A stretch of 11,477 bases of DNA from NCBI GenBank assembly GCA_046758845.1, contig JBHIBA010000138.1, forward strand, positions 1 to 11,477. The letters run 5' to 3'. Made by a program: the position numbers and the translations under genes. Of this stretch, positions 6,655 through 11,477 are shown piece after piece. Each line of letters begins with the position of its first letter. Position 1 is the stretch's first letter. The notes under the pieces were generated by a model. It ran no database searches. It worked only from the letters and a program-made list of their open reading frames with translations, and had not been told where the DNA came from. Origin of the DNA: JBHIBA01 sp046758845 (GTDB lineage Bacteria; UBA8248; JACPRG01; G963555815).

Positions 6655-7346
6655 TTGTCAAACCGAGAGATTGGAAAAGCCAGCCGCCTTATATTTATCC
6701 TGACTATAAATCCACTGCATTACGCGGGCCCACGAAACCGTTAATTCCCAGCAAACAAAGCCTGTCGGAAATAACGGGCCCGATTTACGGCCATGATTCG
6801 GTCGGTCCACTCGACAACAACCTGACCAAGAATGCTGCGAAGAATGGCGAGCCTGTGGGTGAGCGGATCATCGTGACGGGCCGGGTCTTGGACGAGGACG
6901 GCAGAGCAGTCCCGGATACACTGATTGAAATCTGGCAAGCGAATCAGGCGGGACGATATATTCATGTGGTCGATCAACACCCTGCTCCTCTTGATCCCAA
7001 CTTCTTGGGCGCGGGGCGCTGCATGACGGACAGCGAAGGCCGTTACAAGTTTTATACAATTAAACCGGGGGCCTACCCTTGGGCAAACCATCATAACGCC
7101 TGGCGGCCCAACCACATCCACTTTTCAGTGTTTGGCCGAAGCTTCGTAACGAGACTTGTGACGCAAATGTACTTTCCCGGTGATCCTTTGCTCGACCTCG
7201 ACCCGATTTTCCAAAGCGCGCCGAAAGACGCCCGCGAACGGCTTATCTCCAAGTTCTCCATCGATGTTACGGAGCCGGAGTTCGCACTGGGCTACGAGTT
7301 CGATTTCATCCTTCGCGGACGAAATTCAACCCCGATGGAGAAGTGA
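6651..7346 (+). CDS. pcaH: Protocatechuate 3,4-dioxygenase beta subunit
   Basis: A 231-residue iron-binding subunit of the intradiol ring-cleaving dioxygenase, which opens protocatechuate to 3-carboxy-cis,cis-muconate. All four Fe(III) ligands are present with the exact spacing of the Pseudomonas enzyme: Tyr103 (GRYIH), Tyr142 (GAYPW), His155 and His157 (NHIHF). An N-terminal PCDO region precedes the catalytic core, which starts near residue 70. The start overlaps pcaC by four bases and AGGAGG lies upstream inside pcaC. pcaG follows after three bases, as expected for obligate partners. The first third is notably AT-richer (about 50% GC over 6541-6840 by hand count). Confidence 0.97.
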   Translation: MIVKPRDWKSQPPYIYPDYKSTALRGPTKPLIPSKQSLSEITGPIYGHDSVGPLDNNLTKNAAKNGEPVGERIIVTGRVLDEDGRAVPDTLIEIWQANQAGRYIHVVDQHPAPLDPNFLGAGRCMTDSEGRYKFYTIKPGAYPWANHHNAWRPNHIHFSVFGRSFVTRLVTQMYFPGDPLLDLDPIFQSAPKDARERLISKFSIDVTEPEFALGYEFDFILRGRNSTPMEK

Positions 7347-7349
7347 TCC

Positions 7350-7940
7350 ATGAACCTCAAGCAGACACCCTCGCAAACGGTCGGGCCCTTCTTTGCGTAC
7401 GGCCTGACGCCCGAACAATACGGCTACCCCTTCAAGAACACCGTAATGACCCCCCTGGTGGAACCGGACACCGACGGCGAACGCATCCGTCTCGAGGGTC
7501 GGGTTTTCGATGGTGAGGGGACTCCGATCCCGGACGCCATGATCGAGATTTGGCAGGCGGACGCCCAGGGCCGGTACCCCCATCCGGAGGACTCTCGTCG
7601 TTCCAATGCGAACTTTCTGGGTTTTGGCCGCGTGGGCACCGGCACTGACCCGGAGAGCCGGTTTTTCTTCGATACCATCAAGCCCGGCGCCGTTGACGCC
7701 GAACAGGCCCCGCACATCAACGTCATCGTGTTCATGCGGGGCATACTTTTGCACGCCTTCACGCGCATCTACTTCTCGGACGAGGCCGAGGCGAATGGGC
7801 GGGATCCGGTTTTTCAATCCGTTCCCGAGGACCGCCGCGGCACGCTCATCGCAAAGCGTGAGGAAACCCCGGGTGGCGTCGTCTACCGATTTGACGTCCA
7901 TATGCAGGGCGATGAGGAAACGGTTTTCTTTGATATGTGA
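7350..7940 (+). CDS. pcaG: Protocatechuate 3,4-dioxygenase alpha subunit
   Basis: A 196-residue partner of PcaH, with the typical N-terminal TPSQTVGPFFAYGL and the shared core IPDAMIEIWQADAQGRY. As known for alpha subunits it lacks the full iron-ligand set: the PHINV segment replaces the NHIHF of the beta subunit. It contributes to the active-site pocket of the alpha-beta protomer. GGAG lies nine bases before the ATG, inside the end of pcaH. GC is back to about 65% in the part I counted. No obvious terminator follows; the DNA becomes AT-rich and IS-scarred after 7970. Confidence 0.96.
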   Translation: MNLKQTPSQTVGPFFAYGLTPEQYGYPFKNTVMTPLVEPDTDGERIRLEGRVFDGEGTPIPDAMIEIWQADAQGRYPHPEDSRRSNANFLGFGRVGTGTDPESRFFFDTIKPGAVDAEQAPHINVIVFMRGILLHAFTRIYFSDEAEANGRDPVFQSVPEDRRGTLIAKREETPGGVVYRFDVHMQGDEETVFFDM

Positions 7941-8058
7941 GCCCGCACAGGAAGGAAAGCGACAACTGCCGCGTTCCAATCCTGGGCCGGTGCGATCGAA
8001 GAAAATGTTATTACATAGGGGAGCACCAAATAATTTAGAGTCATGTCACCCTGAGCAA

Positions 8059-8071
8059 GAGTCACCGACTC
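8059..8071 (-). repeat. GGT-loop mini-hairpin, copy 3
   Basis: On the minus strand GAGTC-GGT-GACTC forms a perfect 5-bp stem. It is embedded in GTCACCCTGAGC-type DNA, which resembles short dispersed repeats I know from other bacteria. Confidence 0.5.
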
Positions 8072-8110
8072 GCGCGTAGAAACAATCTCACAATCTGGGA
8101 CACAATCTGG

Positions 8111-8196
8111 GGGACACCATACTTATTTCTGCTTGCACCGCCTTTTTCGCCCTGAATCTGCCAAGAATCTGCGCCAAGAATTAAGTATGGTGTCCC
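8111..8196. repeat. 15-bp perfect inverted repeat with tandem-repeat flanks
   Basis: GGGACACCATACTTA (8111-8125) and TAAGTATGGTGTCCC (8182-8196) are perfectly complementary, separated by 56 bases. Outside the right arm TGTCCCTAGAATCGG occurs twice in tandem (8191-8220). Outside the left arm the related unit CACAATCTGGG is repeated (8090-8110). The arms therefore look like an extended inverted repeat with duplicated ends, directly before a transposase remnant. Confidence 0.65.
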
Positions 8197-8219
8197 TAGA
8201 ATCGGTGTCCCTAGAATCG

Positions 8220-8466
8220 GTGGCCTTGGCCCACAACCTGCTGACCAACTTCCAGATCGATGCCGGAGCGGCCAAACGCCCCCCGCTCCCACAAGGGGAC
8301 TGCCCTGTATGTCCTCAAGAGTATCCAGACCCTTCGCTTCGAGCTATTCAACCGTGCGGGGCATATCCTCAGACCCGGCGGGAGAACAGTGCTGCGCCTG
8401 TTGAGCAATCAGCAAACCGAAAATCTGTTCACCCGAACCACCGATGCCCTCAACCAAGCGGCATGA
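8220..8466 (+). pseudogene. Transposase C-terminal remnant, frameshifted
   Basis: One frame gives VALAHNLLTNFQIDAGAAKR from about 8220. Another frame continues from about 8284 with KGTALYVLKSIQTLRFELFN then RAGHILRPGGRTVLRLLSN to a TGA at 8464-8466. Together they resemble the C-terminal end of DDE transposases of the IS1380 type (AHNLL..., then a long helix and a GRxVLRL motif). The N-terminal catalytic part is missing and the two pieces are out of frame, so it is not functional. The family assignment is from memory of the motif order. Confidence 0.6.
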
Positions 8467-8522
8467 ATTTTTGACGCATTGAGGCTAACTCTAGCGAAAA
8501 AGTTCAATTCACAGATTTTGCG

Positions 8523-8717
8523 ATGGTCCGTGTTCGAATCGTGTGGAAGGCCGACATTCTGAATGCGGATGGCAAAACCCTGGACAGAAAAAAGCGAGGA
8601 GGTGGATGGGGCGCCATCTCAACGCGAATGAGCCAACTGTTGGGTAGCTGCTGGACCGCGCGCTCTATGAAAAGCGTAGAAGGGCTTCTGAAAAAAGCTG
8701 ACGCTCAGATCGAATAA
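8523..8717 (+). CDS. Unrecognised small ORF, possibly a gene fragment
   Basis: 64 codons from ATG; the frame is open from 8475, so up to 81 codons. There is no SD before the ATG at 8523. The product is basic and hydrophilic, with KKRGGGWG in the middle and a possible C-terminal helix SVEGLLKKADAQIE. I recognise no family. It lies in decayed mobile-element DNA and may be the tail of a lost gene or a chance ORF. Confidence 0.25.
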   Translation: MVRVRIVWKADILNADGKTLDRKKRGGGWGAISTRMSQLLGSCWTARSMKSVEGLLKKADAQIE

Positions 8718-8828
8718 ATCAGAGTATCCTTTAGTAGAGGTGACCGAGACGCTGGGCTCGGGGAAGGCTTGGGCTGCGGTTGTTTGCTTGCGAAGGCTCT
8801 GGCATTCCGCAAAATGCCCAAGTTTCTT

Positions 8829-9043
8829 GCGAAAGAAGGCGGCCCCGCAGGGCCGCCTTCTTTCGCCAACACAAAGTTTGCCGGGGGGTTCAGGGGGGGG
8901 CCGGAGGCGCGGCGTCAGCTTTCCGCACCGGCGTGCCGACTCAATCACCGCTCGGAAGGCGTGCGCCGAAGACGCCCGGTTTAAGGGGAGGGACTTCCAA
9001 CCGCAGCTCGGCCGGCACGCAAGTGCCCAAAAAGGTCCCCCTG
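8829..9043 (-). repeat. Gene-tail dispersed repeat with long terminal hairpin
   Basis: On the minus strand it begins about 15 bases after the stop of the alcohol dehydrogenase gene, with GGGGG, a T5 tract and the GGCACTTGCGTGCC hairpin. It ends in a perfect 17-bp stem with a four-base loop (8829-8866). The inner inverted repeat is GGCACGCAAGTGC (9014-9026) against GCACCGGCGTGCC (8925-8937), imperfect. It is homologous to 4396-4680 over about 140 bases plus the AGCAAAACTTT block, but lacks the roughly 80-base extra segment of that copy. No T-tract follows the long hairpin on either strand. Confidence 0.75.
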
Positions 9044-9058
9044 AGAAACCCTACTGGC

Positions 9059-10153
9059 TCATCCATCCGGCAAACGGATGACCGAACGAAGGGTCTCGCC
9101 GCGCTCCATGGCCTCGAACGCCGGCTCCACGTCCCCAAGACCGATCTCCCGCGTCACCGCCCGGTCCAGGTCCAGCTCGCCTTTTTTGTACCAGTCCGCC
9201 AGGAGCGGGAAGTCGCGCGAAGGCAGACAATCGCCGTACCAGCTCACCCGCAGACCGCCGCCCAGGCCGAAGAACCTCTGGATGGGCAACTCCATGACCA
9301 TCTTCGCGTCCGGAACGCCGATGAGGACCGCCGTGCCCGCCAAATCGCGCGACCAGAGGGCTTGCAGGAGGGTTTCCGGCTTGCCGACGGCCTCGAAGGC
9401 GTAGTCCACGCCCTTTCCTCCGGTGAGGCCTCGGATCGCCTCGACGGGATCGACTTGGGCGGCGTTCATCACGTCGGTGGCCCCGAACTCTTTCGCCCAC
9501 TTCAGCTTATTCTCCGCGACGTCGACGCCGATGATCTTGCCCGCGCGAGCCAACCTGGCCCCCATAATGACGCTGCACCCCACGCCCCCGCAGCCGAAGA
9601 CGGCGACGCTGCTCCCCCGCCGCACCTGGGCGGTGTAGAGCGTCGCGCCAACCCCCGTCATCACCCCGCAGCCGATCAAGCAGGCCTGCGCGGGGGGGCA
9701 TTCCGGGGGCACGCGGACGGCCTGCTTGGCCGCCACGACGGTGTGGGTGCAGAAGGTGCCGATCCCCAGGGCCGGGCAGAGGGATTGGCCGTCGGCGGTC
9801 TTCATCCGCGGCTTTGCGTTGAGGCTGGCCGCACACAGATGCGGCTGGCCGATGGCGCAGAAGCGGCAATGCCCGCACGGGGCGCGCCAGGCCAGGACAA
9901 CATAGTCGCCCACGGCGGGCTCGGCGACCCCTTCTCCGACGGCCTCCACGATCCCGGCGCCCTCGTGGCCGAGCAGGTAGGGAAACTGGTCGCCGATGGT
10001 CCCCATCTTGTAGTGCAAATCGGTGTGGCAAACCCCGCTCGCCTGAATCCGGACCAGCGCCTCTCCCGGACCGGGGGGCTCAATGACAATGTCTTCCAGC
10101 TCCGCCCGCTCTCCGGCGCGCCTGGCCACAACCCCCTTCCCTTCGATGGTCAT
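9059..10153 (-). CDS. Zn-dependent alcohol dehydrogenase, mycothiol-FDH-like
   Basis: A 364-residue medium-chain dehydrogenase. Catalytic zinc ligands: C42 (GVCHTD), H63 (GHE), C162 (GCGVM). The structural zinc lobe has four cysteines, C93, C96, C99 and C107. The Rossmann motif GCGGVG is at 187-192 and Asp211 closes the second strand, indicating NAD rather than NADP. The segments WYGDCLPSRDFP and DLAGTAVLIGVPDAKM, and the overall length, resemble S-(hydroxymethyl)mycothiol dehydrogenase, the NAD/factor-dependent formaldehyde dehydrogenase of actinobacteria. Whether mycothiol is made here is unknown, so oxidation of another alcohol or thiol adduct is possible. The start has GAGGAGGGG within ten bases. 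It is read in the same direction as lexA, but the 322-base gap argues for its own promoter. Confidence 0.94.
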   Translation of the reverse strand: MTIEGKGVVARRAGERAELEDIVIEPPGPGEALVRIQASGVCHTDLHYKMGTIGDQFPYLLGHEGAGIVEAVGEGVAEPAVGDYVVLAWRAPCGHCRFCAIGQPHLCAASLNAKPRMKTADGQSLCPALGIGTFCTHTVVAAKQAVRVPPECPPAQACLIGCGVMTGVGATLYTAQVRRGSSVAVFGCGGVGCSVIMGARLARAGKIIGVDVAENKLKWAKEFGATDVMNAAQVDPVEAIRGLTGGKGVDYAFEAVGKPETLLQALWSRDLAGTAVLIGVPDAKMVMELPIQRFFGLGGGLRVSWYGDCLPSRDFPLLADWYKKGELDLDRAVTREIGLGDVEPAFEAMERGETLRSVIRLPDG

Positions 10154-10475
10154 CGGTCCCCCTCCTCTGACGTATGTTCGGTGGCCTTCATCTTACCACC
10201 GGCCGGCCGGCTAGGCCCACACAGAGGGCAGGCGCAACCTCGCTGCGGCTGGCCTTCTACGAAAGTCTCTCCCTTTCTTTATGCGGGGGGCGGGTCAGTG
10301 GAGCCTTGGCCTCCGGTCGAAGAACGGGCGTTCGTGGACTCGCTCGCAGGGGGGCGGGGGGGGCAAAAACCCCCGCGCTACACGCGAACCTCTGAAGAGA
10401 AGCGCCAGGACAGTGCGACAGTCTCCCTGACGTATGGAGAACGCGAGGTAGGCCGACGGGGCGGAATGGGGAAAA
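10154..10475. other. Spacer between lexA and alcohol dehydrogenase, no gene seen
   Basis: It must hold the dehydrogenase promoter. On the minus strand a TAAGAT -10-like hexamer lies about 35 bases before the start, without a recognisable -35. CCGGCCGGCCGG (10199-10210) is a perfect palindrome. CTGACGTATG occurs twice, near 10168 and 10428. A G-rich GTAG hairpin is described separately. I see no clear lexA terminator. Confidence 0.4.
10354..10381 (-). repeat. G-rich hairpin with GTAG foot
   Basis: On the minus strand GTAG (10381-10378) precedes GCGGGGG, a loop rich in T, and the complementary C-run (plus-strand arms 10354-10360 and 10370-10376). The layout resembles the REP hairpins but with an unrelated stem. 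The plus strand carries G6 and G8 runs (10349-10363). Confidence 0.4.
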
Positions 10476-11078
10476 TCAGTACTTTCTCAAAATTCCCACG
10501 ACGACGCCCTGAATTCTGAACTCGCCCTGCCGGACGATGATGGGCTCCATTTCGGGATTGGCGGGCTGCAAACGCACATGCCCGTTCTGCCGATAAAACC
10601 TTTTGAGGGTCGCCTCTCCCCCCTCCAGCAAGGCGACGATGGTCTCTCCATCTTCGGCGGTTTCGCGTTCCTCGATGATGACGTAATCGCCGTCGCGGAT
10701 GTGGTCCTCGATCATCGATTGACCTCTGACCTGCAGGACGTAGAGATTCCGGGCGCCGGCCTCTGTCCAGGGAAGGGCGATCGTGGTCGGGTCGGCAACG
10801 GCCTCCAGTGGCCCCCCTGCGGCGATGAAGCCCATCAACGGAAGCTCCCGGGTCGGTTCCGGCTCTTTCCCTTCGAGGACCTCGATGGACCGGCTTCGGT
10901 TCCAGCCCCGCTTCAAGAGGCCCTTTTCGATCAGGTTCAAGATGTGCTTGTGTATCGTTGCGGGGGAGGTCAATCCGAAGGCCGCCCCGATCTCTTCCAG
11001 GCTCGGCGAGTAGCCTTTCTCTTCAATGAAATGCTTAATGAAGTCTAGGATTTGCCGCTGCCGCTTCGTCAGGTACAT
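10476..11078 (-). CDS. lexA: LexA repressor
   Basis: A 200-residue SOS repressor. The N-terminal winged helix (about 1-65) begins with the classic MYLTKRQRQILDFI and contains SPSLEEIGAAFGLTSPATIHKHI as wing-helix core. The C-terminal S24-type peptidase domain has the Ala-Gly self-cleavage site in FIAAGGPLEAV, the nucleophile Ser in RGQSMIEDHIRDGDYV, and the general-base Lys in GEATLKRFY. Activated RecA triggers cleavage and so derepresses DNA-repair genes. I start at 11078, where homology begins, with GAGGG upstream. The frame continues 27 codons to an ATG at 11159 that also has a good SD; that proline-rich extension is not typical of LexA. A promoter with a possible self-operator is just upstream. 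Confidence 0.95.
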   Translation of the reverse strand: MYLTKRQRQILDFIKHFIEEKGYSPSLEEIGAAFGLTSPATIHKHILNLIEKGLLKRGWNRSRSIEVLEGKEPEPTRELPLMGFIAAGGPLEAVADPTTIALPWTEAGARNLYVLQVRGQSMIEDHIRDGDYVIIEERETAEDGETIVALLEGGEATLKRFYRQNGHVRLQPANPEMEPIIVRQGEFRIQGVVVGILRKY

Positions 11079-11177
11079 GGGACATCCCTCTACTGGCGGG
11101 GGGGGCGTCGCCGCCGCTTGTTTGTGAAAACCCTCTCGCGTCCATCCGTCCGGCGGCATTATTCTTTCCTCTCCTTA

Positions 11178-11205
11178 AAGTTAGCGAAAAGCGGACGAAA
11201 GTCAA
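11178..11205 (-). promoter_or_regulatory. lexA promoter with candidate LexA operator
   Basis: On the minus strand TTGACT (11205-11200) and TAACTT (11183-11178) are 16 bases apart. The spacer holds TTCG-N7-TTCG (plus-strand CGAA-N7-CGAA, 11185-11199), a direct repeat of the same geometry as the alphaproteobacterial GTTC-N7-GTTC LexA box. A repressor bound there would block RNA polymerase. Autoregulation is known for lexA; this exact motif is my inference. Confidence 0.55.
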
Positions 11206-11208
11206 GAC

Positions 11209-11256
11209 AAAAAAATCCCCCGGCGAAGGGTCATGACGGCCGCATCGCCCGGGGAT
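11209..11256 (-). terminator. Strong intrinsic terminator of the mini-gene
   Basis: On the minus strand ATCCCCGGGCGA pairs with TCGCCGGGGGAT (plus-strand arms 11245-11256 and 11215-11226), 11 of 12 pairs, followed by a T7 tract. It ends the transcript from the promoter at 11391-11419 and sits immediately before the lexA promoter, insulating lexA from it. Confidence 0.85.
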
Positions 11257-11316
11257 TTTCCGGTGGAGCCGAGTGGATTAGCCCAGGCCCCGCCCGGTTG
11301 ACACCAGGTCAAGGCG

Positions 11317-11361
11317 TCAGACTTCGGCCACCTCGCGATGACTACATGGAATTTCTTTCAT
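11317..11361 (-). CDS. 14-residue mini-ORF with maximal SD
   Basis: It encodes MKEIPCSHREVAEV and then TGA. The SD is unusually strong and perfectly spaced, a good promoter lies upstream, and an intrinsic terminator follows. It is therefore a complete miniature gene or a translated leader of an RNA about 170-180 bases long. I recognise no family: it is not PqqA-like (no Glu...Tyr pair) and lacks the mycofactocin precursor ending. Reading through the TGA in frame would add only 12 codons before TAA. Possible roles are a leader peptide, a ribosome-binding decoy or a small regulatory RNA. Translation is likely; function is unknown. Confidence 0.5.
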   Translation of the reverse strand: MKEIPCSHREVAEV

Positions 11362-11362
11362 C

Positions 11363-11376
11363 GGATCACCTCCTTT
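11363..11376 (-). promoter_or_regulatory. Maximal Shine-Dalgarno sequence
   Basis: On the minus strand AAAGGAGGTGATCC is complementary over all 14 bases to the canonical 3' end of bacterial 16S rRNA. Its GGAGG core lies seven bases from the mini-ORF ATG. Every other SD in this window is much shorter. Confidence 0.8.
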
Positions 11377-11390
11377 CCCGCGTGGGTGTC

Positions 11391-11419
11391 AGCTTAAGGC
11401 TCTGGAGCCAACGTGTCAA
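11391..11419 (-). promoter_or_regulatory. Promoter of the mini-gene
   Basis: On the minus strand a perfect TTGACA -35 box (11419-11414) is 17 bases from TAAGCT (11396-11391). The expected start of transcription is near 11384, leaving a leader of about 20 bases that contains the SD. Confidence 0.6.
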
Positions 11420-11477
11420 GAAAATGTACTGGTTCAAGACATATGAGACACGGACGGTGAGCCCGCCCACTGGCGCG

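Noticed and set aside
8780..10519. 579-codon plus-strand open frame over the alcohol dehydrogenase gene
   Set aside because: It is antisense to a gene with full zinc and NAD motifs, starts inside a repeat, and has low-complexity Pro/Arg/Gly composition typical of GC-rich shadows.
11317..11361. Mini-ORF TGA as a selenocysteine codon or programmed frameshift site
   Set aside because: There is no CTT-TGA-C slippery context, in-frame readthrough adds only 12 codons, and the +1 frame would run through the terminator. There is not enough evidence.
11363..11376. GGATCACCTCCTTT on the plus strand as the 3' end of a 16S rRNA gene
   Set aside because: The bases upstream do not match the conserved 16S 3' region (no GTAACCGTAGGGGAACCTG-type stretch), while on the minus strand it is a perfectly spaced SD for a short ORF.
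1..11477. CRISPR array, integron attC array or phage region
   Set aside because: No regularly spaced direct repeats, no attC core sites and no phage structural genes are visible; the repeats present are dispersed and palindromic.

Overview
The window comes from a high-GC bacterium. Most genes have a clear Shine-Dalgarno (SD) sequence, the start codons are ATG apart from one GTG, and the intergenic DNA carries GTAG-type REP hairpins. The mix of aromatic-acid catabolism, an orphan NMT1-like binding protein, an acetolactate-synthase-like enzyme and a mycothiol-type alcohol dehydrogenase suggests a metabolically versatile environmental bacterium. I cannot name the phylum from this sequence alone.

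Layout. A TPP-dependent enzyme of the acetolactate synthase superfamily (57-1745, minus) is divergent from a probable two-gene unit on the plus strand: a secreted NMT1/THI5-like binding protein (2557-3561) and a short-chain dehydrogenase (3614-4378). Their shared 0.8-kb upstream region holds a clean 225-bp MITE-like element with near-perfect terminal inverted repeats and an 8-bp target duplication, and an inverted pair of REP hairpins lies inside it. A repeat-filled gap of about 670 bp follows. Next is an ACMSD-family metal-dependent decarboxylase or hydrolase (5047-6054) with a terminator behind it. Then comes a tight pcaC-pcaH-pcaG cluster (6259-7940), which covers two steps of the protocatechuate branch of the beta-ketoadipate pathway: ring cleavage and carboxymuconolactone decarboxylation. 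The cycloisomerase between those two steps (PcaB) is not in the window.

From 7941 to 9058 there is no convincing intact gene. This stretch holds a decayed transposase fragment, inverted and tandem repeats, and a copy of a dispersed repeat that also occurs at 1-51 and 4396-4680. All three copies lie 6-20 nt past the stop codon of a gene and in the same orientation relative to that gene. A zinc-dependent alcohol dehydrogenase resembling S-(hydroxymethyl)mycothiol dehydrogenase (9059-10153, minus) and lexA (10476-11078, minus) follow. Upstream of lexA lies a miniature transcription unit on the minus strand. It has a TTGACA promoter, a 14-nt SD sequence fully complementary to the canonical 16S rRNA tail, a 14-codon ORF, and a strong terminator whose T-tract runs directly into the lexA promoter.

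Working picture: the catabolic genes (binding protein, SDR, ACMSD-like enzyme, PcaCHG, perhaps the TPP enzyme and dehydrogenase) could handle aromatic acids and their fragments. They do not form a single operon and are separated by repeat-rich spacers. The least described items are the gene-tail repeat family, the MITE enclosing REPs, and the mini-gene upstream of lexA.
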